A stretch of DNA of 64,000 nucleotides, taken from NCBI GenBank assembly GCA_009746045.1, contig RPFO01000189.1, positions 358,137 through 422,136 on the forward strand. The letters are read 5' to 3'. Shown piece by piece: positions 41,101-52,087 of this stretch. Position 1 is the first letter of the stretch; each line of letters starts with the position of its first letter. Source of the DNA: Mesostigma viride. Taxonomy: Eukaryota > Streptophyta > Mesostigmatophyceae > Mesostigmatales > Mesostigmataceae. Under the pieces are notes generated by a model. That model had not been told where the DNA came from. It ran no database searches and worked only from the letters and a program-made list of their open reading frames with translations. A program made the position numbers and the translations under genes.

Positions 41101-44100
41101 GCCTGGGGAGCGAATACACAAGGGTGGAATACCATGAAACGATAACAACACCACATACCATCGGCCAAGCCTTGTAGGCTGACTTCCAGTTTCACCGCCA
41201 TCGCACGCCACGGATTGCTGCAGGAACACACCATAGATTACCCCATGGAAGGTTTTCCTTGCGTGTCAGTGTAGTATTCCCCCCCTCTCCCCCCCACCCC
41301 ACGCCAAGCTGTTACCCCAGAGCACCCCAGACGGCAGACAACTCCAAGGCCTGCGCCCCCTCATCACGACCCAGACAAACCGACATGCCGAAATGCCTGA
41401 GCGAAGCACACAGGAACACCTGGCAGGACGGCCGACAAAAAAATGATAGAGCTGGGAAGTGGACACCACATTGTGTCCCTTCGTGGCGGAACTACCAACA
41501 TGAAAAATGGGAGAGCTAGGAAGCAAACACCACATTGTGCCTTGTTCCCCCCCATCCCCGACCGTGTGTCCCCCTGTGGGATAGGATTTCTTTGGCCTAC
41601 AACGGGGAGGCCACGATTGGGCACCGGGGGCCATTATGAGGTACCCGCTGCCTACTATGGGGGAAGCCAATGATGCCAGCGGATGGCCGGCTATCCAATG
41701 TTGGCAACTCTGTCTGCTATCTACCAAAAGTTGCCCCCCAGTATTTCGTCTCCAGATGGATGCCATCCAGGAGATCTCCTCCCTCTACTTCAGCCCCCCC
41801 CCCTGGACAGCTCACCATCATATGAGATTGGCGGTTAGCGATGAAGGTAGATGCTACGTCGACGAAGAAAGGGTGTTGCCATTTAGGTGGTGCGGCAAGC
41901 GCCAGGCATGTGGGCTGCTCAATGGTGCTGCAAGCAGTATGCAGCAGAAGATGCGAGCCTTTGCGGCAAGGCAACCGTGGAAGGAGCGCACATGCCAGGA
42001 GCACACATGCCTGGCCTTGTCCTAGAGCGTCGTCCAAGGCGGGAGTGTGCCTTGTCAAAACTGGACAGCCAAACACAGGTGCTCCCATTGTTATTTATTT
42101 TTTCAAAAAAAAATAAAATTTAATGGGGTAGAATGCGATCATCATCCACACGGCTTCTCATCCCACACATGTTCCTATGAGAATGCCACACTGGTAGAAT
42201 GCGATCATCATCCAACAAAAGAGAGCATACACCCGATGGGGGCCGCAGGGCGAAGGCAATTAAGTAAGGAGGGCGCTTACCTAGTATAAACGCGATCATT
42301 ATCCACCAAAAGAGAGCATACTCCGGGTGGGGGCCACGGGGCAAAGGCAATTAAGGAGGGCGCTTACCTAGTATAAAACGCGATCATCATCGTCATGGGT
42401 GACATGGGTGTCATCGACACGCTCAGCGGCTTGGTGGCCGAGAACTGGATGGGGGGGCCCACCGCCAGTGACCCTCCGATCGACTCCAGCAGGACGACGT
42501 AGCCCTGCGCGTGTGGTGGCAGGGGCCATGACATCATTCGGCGTGGGGCTGAGGTTTAAGGGGTGGGTTTGGGAGGGTTTGGGAGATTGGATGCGCACCA
42601 GAGGGCGTGACCCAAGAAGATGGAGGCGCAGCATTTTAGCGCTCCGTAAGCGTCATTGGTGGGGTTAACGTGATCGATCAACAGGCGGGAGTGGTGGGAT
42701 GTCACAAAGAGATTGACATGAAATGACCACAGGCGAGAGTGGTGGGTGTGGTATGTAGTAGACCATACCGTCGACCGATTAATCAGATAATTCTGATCGC
42801 TCTCACAGAAGGATGGATGAAGGATGGACCGCTTTGCTTATCTGCGTGCTCACTCCAGTCAAGCATCCTGTTATTGCTTGCCAGCTTGCCTTCCCCGTTT
42901 CGCCCCGTACAGTGAAAAAATATGAAATGCACCCCAGTGTCGTCGGCGTCTCCCACCCAACCACTAGCATACATAATGACCATGCTAACATACAGAGTGA
43001 CCACGGGCCGCCCACCTCGGTGTTGTCGGCGTACCCCACTGCAATGCGCACGGGGCTCAGCTTGGCCATGAGCAGATAGGTGAGCACGCGCGCGCCGCTG
43101 TTGTGCACCGTCACCTCCTCTCCCAGTGAAATCGATAGGGAGCTGGGGGGGGAGGGCAGGGAAGGGGGCAATGAAAAGGGCAACAGGCCAGGAATAGGGT
43201 TAGGGCACAGGGGGACAAGAAGGGGGAGAAAGGGAAGGGAGAGTGAGGGCCTGAGGGGAGTGACTTGAATACGAAAACATCCGATCGATGGGGATGCATG
43301 GGAAGACCTGGGGAGTTTGCAGAAGGCCGAATAACAGCCAAGCAACTGACAGGTGAATGGCGAGGCAGGTCCTCCGTATGGGTATCATGGCACAAATACA
43401 CGTTCGTGAGGGTGTGCCTGGCCTTGTAGGAGGAAAGGAGTGCCGATAAGGCCACCGCGTGCGTGACGCTTCCAGGATAAACATGGATCATCCAAGCCAT
43501 CAAGTCCATGTGGCACATACCCCCCGCCCTCAGACGCGTGCACCACCGCCCACAGGCTAAAGCCCATGGGCCACCGCGTCCGATCTATATCTATACACCC
43601 TGTATGTCATACCCGCCGCGCCCGTACGCATGCACTCATACTGCCACCGTGATGCTGCCTGCATGCGCGCACACACACGTACCAGCCAAATCACACACAG
43701 ACACATGTCGACTCGTGACTTGATTCATTTATCGGTCACCGGTCCTATGTAATACCTGCCGTCCTCGGACGCGTGAACCTGCCCCACCAGCAGCGCGGCC
43801 GTGCGCGCTTTGAGGTTCCGGAACGCCAGCACAAAACGGTCCTCGGCCAACCCCGCCACCGAGAAGCCGTCCAGGTGCTCCCCGATCTAGAGGGGGGGGG
43901 AAGGGGGGGGCGAGAGGCGCGAACACGACAACAGCATCGATCTGGTCGCATCAAATCACCGTGTAAGAGCAGGCGCTCCCCGAACTGTAGCCAGTGACAA
44001 CAAGAAAACTCTGCCAGTGACAACAAGACGAAAAATTACATTTTCATGACATGGCTTTATGTTATGATGTAACGGGCACGCTCCTGAGACGATGCGATGG

Positions 44101-47100
44101 CACTGCCACCGTGATGACAAGGCGCTGCCACCGTGAAGACAACGCAAGCTAGAGGTTATGTTGCCACTACACGCCGTACGTTTGTTTTTCCACCACCGAT
44201 GGCCGCCCAGGGTGTTGGGACTAGTGAGAAGAAGGGAGTGAGAGGAAGCCAAGGTATCCCATTGGCGGCCACAAGGCTGCAGGAGGGTATACAGCACCCC
44301 ATCGGCCGCGGTAAAAGTTAATAGCATAGCGCTGGGATCATGTATGGAATAGGTCTGGGGAGTCCCCAATTATCTCACATATTGAAGGGAAATAAATAAA
44401 GTTGTGTGCTGACAACTTGCCCATGGTTTTGCCCATGGTGACAAGGTGACAACAAACCTGTACAGTTGCATGTGCGGATGAACCAACCCGCACACTTGTA
44501 CGTACGGACCAACCCCTACCGTGTTTTACAAGCAGTATGATGCCAAACTGTGTCACATTCCCCAGCTTGACCCTTCGAGTACTATAATACCACAAGCATC
44601 TATGTGGGTGCCATAGATAGTACATGCCATGCCCCTAGAATATGCACAGACCTCCGTCACGTTCCCCCGCTCAATGCGACGGTTGGGATACTATCAAACT
44701 AGAGGCTATCGCAGTAGTTTAGTGGCATGATGCAACATTGCAGTTTTCCTAATCCAACCCCCGGGGGTTGCCTTGCGAAGCCCTAGCGTTATGCCCCATG
44801 TGGTAGTACTTGCTCACCTCCGTCACATTCCCCAGCTCAACGCGCCGGTTTGAGTGCACGCTGCCCACCACCGCGCACGGCGTGCCGCGTCCCCGCCCGT
44901 CCTTGGCATGTCGATTGAAGACGACCACAAAGCGGTGGGAGGAGAGAGAGGCGATGGACAGCCCACTGCTCGCGCCCGCCACCGACAAGGCCCACAGCAC
45001 CAGGGAGAATGGAGGGGTCGAAGGGTGGAAGTAAGGGGTTGAAGGGAGAATGGAGGAATTGACGGGAGGAAGGCCTCGTGAATGGTGCGTCAGCATTTGA
45101 ATCGGCACCCGCCACCAACAGGGCCAGGTCAGCAGCACAGCTTTGCACATGAACCGGCGTGGCACGTGAAGATGAACCGGCCACGTGAGGCGTGACAGTT
45201 GAGGCCAGCAAGCAACGTGAGACGTGGCGTGCCAAGGCATGACAAGATGTGACAAGGCGTGGCCAGGGAACCACCGACCAAACGCACACCGTGACGGATG
45301 GGAGGATCCTCATGGAATCAAAGACCTGAACAGCAACGGCCGTCGAAGGAGGTCGACGTGAGATGGATCCCCCCCGTCAATAATACATGAAGGACCTGTG
45401 ACACGTTCAACCAGCCGTGATAGCACTTAGCAGGGCATCCTGGTATGCCACACCTGGACCCTTGGTGGCTCCCATGCCCCTGCCTGCGCCGTTGCTCTTT
45501 TGCCCACAAGGGTGGTGTCGCATGCTGCCGCCTCATCGTAGTGGTTGGACCTCGTCGTAATGCTGGACCTCGTCGGGCGATCATGCTGGCACTTGTACCT
45601 GCCGCCTGGGTGATCTAAGACATCACAGTATACATCATCTGCACCTGCAGCCTTGCTCCTCCAGCATAACAAGTGCCTTGGTGATACTGGTACAATAGGA
45701 GAAGCACCATTAGTTAGTATTGGACCCGCACCTGCAGCCTTGCTCCTCCAGCATAACAAGTGCCTTGGTGATACTGGTACAATAGGAGAAGCACCATTAG
45801 TTAGGATTGAACCCGCACCTGCAGCCTTGCTCCTCCAGCACGACGGGCGTCCCAAGACCAGGGATGCCGTCCAGCACGACTTCAGCCACCAGCAGCGAGC
45901 ACGCCTGTGTGCGGGCAGGGGGCGGACATAGAGCACAGGGGACCAAAACAAATACCTTAGGGGGCTCAGCCCAAACAACACGGGAGCGTGGGAGATAAGG
46001 GGTGTGCCTTATCGCGCACATCACACAGGAGATAGCGGCGTGGCCATGTCGCATGCATCAACCGCATGGGGGCATGGGAGGACAATGGAATGCCCTACTA
46101 CTAGGATGCCCCAAGTGGGATTCATGGGAGGGGGTGGGCAGCAGGGCCGGGCATATGACAGCCAAGGGATCACCTGCCGTGTGGGAAGCACGGCACAGGA
46201 GAGCACCAGCCACCCACCTCCCCTTTGCTCGGTTCACTATGATCACCCACCTCTCTATTTGCTCGGTTCACTATAGCCACCCACCTCCCTTTTGCTCGGT
46301 TCACTATAGTCGCCCACCTCCCTCTGGCTCGGTTCACTATAGCTACCCACCTCTCATTTGCTCGGTTCACTATAGTCACCCACCTCCCTCTTGCTAGGTT
46401 CACTATACGCGACCACAAACGCCTTCTTGCTGAGCGCTGCCGTCGCAAAGTGCTCCACTTTGTCCGAGCCGAATGGCGAGCGTGCCTTGGGGGGGACATG
46501 CAGCGTCGTGCCTTCCACGTTGCCAATCTTTAGGGGGGGGGGGGGAGAAGGTGGAGGTCGTCAGAAGGGGAAGGGGGGAAGGGGGTAAAGGGGGCCAGGG
46601 GGCCAGGGGAAAAGGGAGCAATGTGGCGATGGTTAGCGGGGGATGTCTGGGAACAGATGGGGTTGTGTGGGTGGGATGTGTGAAGGTTGGCGACATAAGG
46701 TTCGTTAAGCGGTTATCTCTGTTTCATTTACTGAGAATGATACTGAGGCAAGAGAGAAACGGCCAACTGGTGGGTGAAGAAGCCATCAGACTGCACTAGC
46801 GTTTGGGAGAATGGGGGGGGAGAAACCAGGCAATACTGCCAGAGGCACACGGCAAGAGGCCAAAAATAACTGGCATGAGAACAAACCATCAGCAGCAGAG
46901 ACAGAAGAAGAGGGTCATTCTTCTAAAGAAGTATGTGCCTAGAGCCAATTACATATATGCACATGAGAGGCATCAACACCAGATGGGGAGGCTTCACCAG
47001 CAGGGCTTGTGTTAACAGTCATGATGTTTTAGAAAAAACTAAGAAAACGTGCTACTTGTGCTCTACAGGCATTATCACGCTACCAGGGCAGGCACACAAT

Positions 47101-50100
47101 TCTATCGGTGGTGACCATTGACCAGGGTACAACGATGCTACACACCACCTGCACAGCAAGAGGTAGTCCTATCGCTTCTTGTGCTGCATGCTGTGTGATG
47201 ACGGTGGAAGCTACAAGCACAGTGGCGGACAAACCACGGCACAAGGCACACCGCACAAGGCACACCGCGCACGGCACACGGCACACCGCACGAGGCACGC
47301 TATCTGAGCTTGATAGGACATGACCTGCAGCAGGGCAAGGAATCCTAGCGCTAGTTCTGCCACACGAGTTCGAAACACTACCTGCACGATGGCGGGCCCG
47401 CTAGATCCCCCATGCAGCAGCACAAATCGCGTGGACGAGAGGCCTACGAGACCCACGCGCCGTTTGGGGCTAGTTGACCCCCCCGCACCAAAGCCTTGGC
47501 CCTCAAGGAAGACGGTCGGGGTGCTGAAGTGGATGCCAAAGCCCTGCAAAGTACCAGGGACACACGCCAGAAACAAAGCCCATGCCGCATACCAGAAACA
47601 AACGCAGGACAATGAGAAAGGGACAAAATGCGATGAACAACAGGCTCCATCGATCCGCCATGGCTCATTGTGGCCATTTGCTTGCGCCTTAGCCAACGTC
47701 TCGAGCACACCTCACCTTATAAGCTATGCGTCAGCCTGCTTATGGTACTGCATGGTTGTATTGCACCCACAGTGTTGCGCCCCGGCACCCTGCTGTGGAG
47801 AGAGCGCTCTGTGGCCTGCCCACTTAATTGTGGCAGTGAGAGAAGCTAGGGCGCCCTCCCTCCTCATTGTGTATAGGGGTTGAAGGTTTCTTTACTCTGT
47901 ATTGGCACCCACGTGACGCAGTCACGTGCTAATAAACTAATTAATACTTACTTAATTAACGGGCTCCATGGGTGCCAGAGGTGAACGTCAAGTAATGCTT
48001 CTGCAAACCCTTGCTTACTTAAAGGTATGACCCAACAGACCAATGAGATGGGCGGAAAAATCCTATAGATTTCGACCTAAAGAAACACTCCCTATTCACG
48101 TCTGCAACGCTCCTCACCCCCACATGACCGTTCTCGCAGCCACTTCCACCCCTGACCATCCCAAGCCACCACCATCCCAAGCCACCACCATCCCCACCCA
48201 CCACCATCCCCACCCACCACCATCCCCACCCACCACCATCCGAGCCACCACCATCCCAACCCCCCACCCCTGCCCCACCCACCCCTGCCCCACCCACCAG
48301 TGTGACCTGCCCCTCTATGAATGACACCACATCGCCTGCGTGGATGCTCTCGTCGGACGCGACGAGGAACTGGCGGGACAGGCCGCCCCCGGAGGACCCG
48401 GACCCGAACAGGCCGCCCCCGATGGTGCCTGATCCGTCGCCGCCAGCCACATTGATCCATTCGTACTCTGCGCAAGGGCATGGTGGGGGCATAGCAGCAC
48501 GCAGCCATGATGGGAGCGAGGAACAAGACTCATCCGTGAGTTGTGGCATGAGTTGACACAGATGAAACGTCCGCATCAAAATCACAAGGTCATGGCGCCA
48601 GGGGCGAGGGGGCGGCGCTGCATCTCCCTCTGTTGAGCAGGTTGGCATTGGTGTAAGATCCAGGGGTGCCAGCAGGTACCGCAGTTGCATGCAGCCATGA
48701 TGGGAGGCATGCGGTCACAGCCATAACCACGCGGAGCCATGATGGCAAGTATGAGACCAATCAGCAGCACGAGGCCATGATGCTTGTGCCCAAACCAGAC
48801 AACAGTCATTGTGTAAGGTCCTGCACGCATAAGGTCATGGTGCCAGCATAAGGTCATGGGGTACGCCTCACGTGACGCACCCAACGTTCAACCCAAGTTG
48901 AACGCTCGAGCCACCCCAAAGCACATTCCGCTAGGCAAAGCGTTATCCTGTGCTCTGTTTTAGCACACTGCCATCAAGATGAACAATAGTTTTCTGATAT
49001 TTTCGATAACAGCCAATATGAGTGCTACCAGAAAACAGCCAAGACATAATGGCCCCCCTTTCCCCCCCCCGCCCACCTTCCAGCTTGTTCTTGATGCAGA
49101 GGCACACCACATCCGACTTGGACGTGCATCACGCGCCAAAGTGTGCTATACCATACAACCACAGGTAGCGGCCACCCCACCCCCACCCTCACCCCCACCC
49201 ACCCACCTTCCAGCTTGTTCTTGATGCAGACGGAGACCACGTCCGACTTGGACGTGCCCCCAAAGTGGTGCCAGATCATGCCGCGCCGCGCCGACACGCA
49301 CGCTGGCTGCGTGCCGCCGTCACTGATGCGAATGGGGCCGTTGACCACCAGCTTGTCGTGCGGGTCCAGCAGTGAGGTGCCCACGCTGACTGTGTCGGCC
49401 GACAGGAGAAGCTTGCCGCCAGAACCGGGCGCGGTGGCCAGGATGTTGCTGCTCAGCTTGAGGAAGCCCGCGGTCAGCGCGTTGGTCACCGTCTGGAGGG
49501 TCATGGGGGAGGGACAAAGCAACAAAAGGGCACGGGAGGTGCCGGTAACAGCAATCAGCACGTTGGCCAATGTTTGGTACAAGGTCATTGGGGGGGGGCG
49601 GGGGGGCGGGGGGGGGAGGAATACGAGTGGCATGAGGATAACGAAGATTAACAAAAAGGCGCTATACAGTCAACGTCTAGTGGGGATCATAGGGGGGGGG
49701 GGCATGGGATTGAAAAGGTAAATATCCAAAAGGCTGAGGCTATCCCTGACCTGCTCTCGCGGTCAGGGTATTGGTCACACCCTGCGAGCGTGAGAGAGCG
49801 AGGGGGGGGGGGCGGGGGCAGGCAACAAGAAGGGCTCGGGATTGGCAGCAGGCATTCTCTGGGCCATGGCCACATTCTGGTGAAGGTCCTTGCGGGGTGC
49901 CCAGGCAATGAATAACAAACGTTTAATTTTGTTCTCGCACCGCAGTGGGACCTGGGCAGGCCATGTGTTGCCCAGTAGGGCAGGGGGGAGTGCGAGGGCA
50001 GGCCATGATATGAGATGCGTCGTGAGGCAGGGGGTGGGGCAAGGGCAGGCTTCATGAGATATGAGGTCTTCAGGGGTCCACCTGGTGGGAAGGCCATGAG

Positions 50101-51050
50101 AGCGGAAGCCTGGCGGGGCATGGGATGGTCTGATGGGAGCCCAACTACGTAGGGTCTAAAACCGCATACGTGATGATGCTGACCTTCATAGGACGCGGTT
50201 ATAACCAAGAGAAATGGCGCCGAAAAAATGTGCACAGTGGCGCTGAAATATTGCTTGGGTGACAAGGTGACTTGTGCCTATAATGAGTCGGAAGAACCCT
50301 GCCAGGGATATCAGGAATCAGAGCACACTCAGCCTGGTTAATTTCCCAACCACTCCTAGTTCTAATCTGAGAATTGAATCATGCGGATATGAAAACAACC
50401 TGCAGGGGGGGTTAGAAGCTCTCAAGTGAACGCTCTGCTGCTAATGTTGCCTTCCTATTTACTAATGAATGCTATGCCTCGCCATGTAAAACAGCTGCGC
50501 ACGTTCCTGCATGGCTGCACCCCCGCACACGCACAGTACACAGGCAACTACGCCGCGCCCACACCCATGCACAATCACACGTGGTGCATACGTTCGCGTA
50601 TATTCGCAGCAGCTGAACTGCGAGGTGGCGTCCTCGCGAATATTGTTATATGCGTGCCGATGCATTCTCTCCACAGATGCAGACCTCCGAAGACATGATA
50701 CCCACCTCGAGCAGATTCCGTCGATCAGATAAAATGCACCATTGTCTACAAACGGATAAACTGACCATATCAGTAGCCACCGTGTGCGGGTCGGCTGACG
50801 TAAGGAGGTCCTTGGAAGCCTTCGTCGGCGTTCCCGAGGCTGCCAGCAGCTCGGCATCGGTCCGGAGAACTCCACCCCGAAATGTGACGTCGTCCATTGT
50901 ATTAGCAACGTTTGTAATCTCGTTTACAGAGCTACTGGGTCGCATACGGCCAGCAAAAAGCACGGTGCCTCCAAACCAGCAAATGTTCCCTACAATAAAG
51001 ATAATGTAGCATATTTGGCGCGTAAGCTTGCCTCTAGAGCGCACTGCCAT
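38144..51050 (-). CDS. Membrane-anchored beta-propeller-like repeat protein, 14 exons
   Basis: The exon model on the minus strand has matching phases throughout: 51,050-about 50,706; 49,492-49,207; 48,467-48,307; 47,543-47,382; 46,527-46,384; 45,904-45,819; 44,965-44,818; 43,886-43,756; 43,142-43,016; 42,504-42,368; 41,217-41,159; 40,454-40,361; 39,152-39,074; 38,305-38,144. About 706 aa. Exon 1 starts MAVRSRGK and has a signal-anchor helix (ICYIIFIVGNICWFGGTVLF). Exon 2 contains a Cys-containing module (GGTQPACVSARRGMIWHHFG). The rest is tandem repeats of the type LSSHRFVVVFN...GTPCAVVGSV, LAEDRFVLAFRN...ALLVGQV and LDDRTFVASYYDGGNSDAG, as in blade-like extracellular repeat proteins. Location is inferred to be cell surface or secretory; the biochemical role is unknown. 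The exon 1 end is uncertain (a second donor lies near 50,760). Confidence 0.72.
42125..42380 (-). repeat. About 88-bp array of a propeller-gene exon end and donor
   Basis: Exon 10 ends ATGATCGCGTTTTATACTAG|GTAAGC at 42,368. Copies of ATGATCGC(G/A)TT with flanking sequence recur near 42,290 (complete with TATACTAG|GTAAGC), 42,205 and 42,133. Units share TATGCTCTCTTTTG and AATTGCCTT. Confidence 0.8.
43523..43790 (-). repeat. Diverged copy of propeller exon 8 end
   Basis: 43,525-43,560 (plus: CCGCCCTCAGACGCGTGCAC) resembles the exon end at 43,756-43,790 (CCGTCCTCGGACGCGTGAAC). The copy lies in the downstream intron. Confidence 0.5.
44547..44853 (-). repeat. Copies of propeller exon 7 end
   Basis: On the minus strand the exon ends GTTGAGCTGGGGAATGTGAC then GGAG|GTGAGC (44,818). 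The intron holds ATTGAGCGGGGGAACGTGAC then GGAGGTC at 44,650-44,683 and AAGCTGGGGAATGTGACAC at 44,547-44,575. The donor is retained only partly. Confidence 0.75.
45641..45840 (-). repeat. 87-bp tandem array of propeller exon 6 end and donor
   Basis: TGCTGGAGGAGCAAGGCTGC followed by AG|GTGC occurs three times, spaced exactly 87 bp (at 45,815, 45,728 and 45,641). The rightmost is the real exon end. The other two give alternative, intact-looking donors inside the intron. Confidence 0.88.
46208..46416 (-). repeat. 33-34-bp array of propeller exon 5 end and donor, six copies
   Basis: The plus-strand unit is GGTTCACTATAGTCACCCAC then CTCCCTTTTGCTC. On the minus strand each unit ends AGGGAG|GTGGGT. 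The first copy is the chosen exon end (46,384). The five downstream copies keep a GAG|GTGGGT donor. Confidence 0.85.
47900..47965 (+). repeat. LINE 3'-end remnant with CACGTGAC hairpin in a propeller-gene intron
   Basis: CACGTGACGCAGTCACGTG followed by CTAATAA, ATTAATACTT and ACTTAATTAA matches the 3' terminus of the LINE-B family in plus orientation, severely 5'-truncated. Confidence 0.6.
49072..49256 (-). repeat. Duplicated end of propeller exon 2
   Basis: 55 bp ending the exon (49,202-49,256) recur at 49,072-49,126. Both carry CCCACCTTCCAGCTTGTTCT then TGATGCAGA on the plus strand, so the intronic copy keeps the GAAG|GTGGG donor. Confidence 0.85.
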
Positions 51051-52087
51051 TCTCTGTCACGTCCAGAGAATTAGCCTCTGTGACAATCCCATAAAATTTT
51101 CCCCATATGATAGCAAAGTATTAGCCAACTCTGGGCAACATATGCTGGTATCATTACTGCTTTTCATCCAGGATAAGCACTGACCATGCGTGTGAACCAC
51201 CGGCATAAAATAGGCAGCAGGCCACCGCCAGCTTACTTTGACTTTTTTTACTCCTAAAGTTCTTCCGTGCCACGCATCATTGAAACCTATATGTTACAGT
51301 GTATACCCAAGCTCAGTATAAACACCGAAATGAAAGCCATTGGTTATGGCTGGTCGATCTAGACCCATAATTTCCCAATTTACGCGCACTTTGACGTTGC
51401 CAAGTCACCGGGCTTTCTCGTGTGGCAGGCTGGCAGCTTAAAGGGGTTTCTACTTTCTAGGGACGTTGGGCCGACGGCTTAAGGGAAGGGGGTCGTCTCA
51501 TTTGTACGTACAAGCAACACGTGTTGTCACGCTGTCACTTCCTGTCAACCCCATCGTGGTGAAGGACTAGACCCCTTCTGAAGACCGCCAACCACGATGA
51601 GGACTTGAGTGAAGAGTGAAGGCGGGGGAATAATAATGTGAGACCGGCGTTCATTGCAGAGGAGAGAACCGCGGGAGATACAGGCAGCGCAGGGCACCTA
51701 TTCCTCTGTTCCACAGACGTCTGCTCCACAGAGGATGTTCCACAGAGGATGCTCCACAGAGGAATAAGCACCAGCATTGGCTCCAAAGGAAGGAAGCGTG
51801 AGAGGCCATCGATCTACGTGGTTGTCCTTACAGAAACTCGCAGCAGAGAAGCTTGTGCCTTGATGCTACCGTATTCGGAAGACATGCCGTGCATGGACCA
51901 CTGCTGTGGCGCTGTGCCGTAGTATCCATCGTGGGCATTTGGAGTTTGCCGATCCTTGCCGAACGTCTCTTCTTGTGTTTTTCTACAATACCCTGCCCGT
52001 CATTTGTTACATGATAATGTATTGATACGTAGGGGCTGGATCGATTTCTTCTTTTGCACGGGCTGATCATTATAAGGAGAGACTAAG
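51051..52087. promoter_or_regulatory. Divergent intergenic region between propeller and OSCA genes
   Basis: 1.04 kb between the start codons of two genes transcribed away from each other. It presumably contains both promoters, possibly shared. A short TTCCACAGAGGATGCTCCAC-type repeat lies at 51,710-51,762. No clear TATA box assignment. Confidence 0.45.

Noticed and set aside
50184-50242. Additional propeller-gene exon (SAPFLLVITASYE)
   Set aside because: It has an acceptor and a GTCAGC donor, but its phase does not fit exons 1 and 2. It may be an alternative or relic exon.
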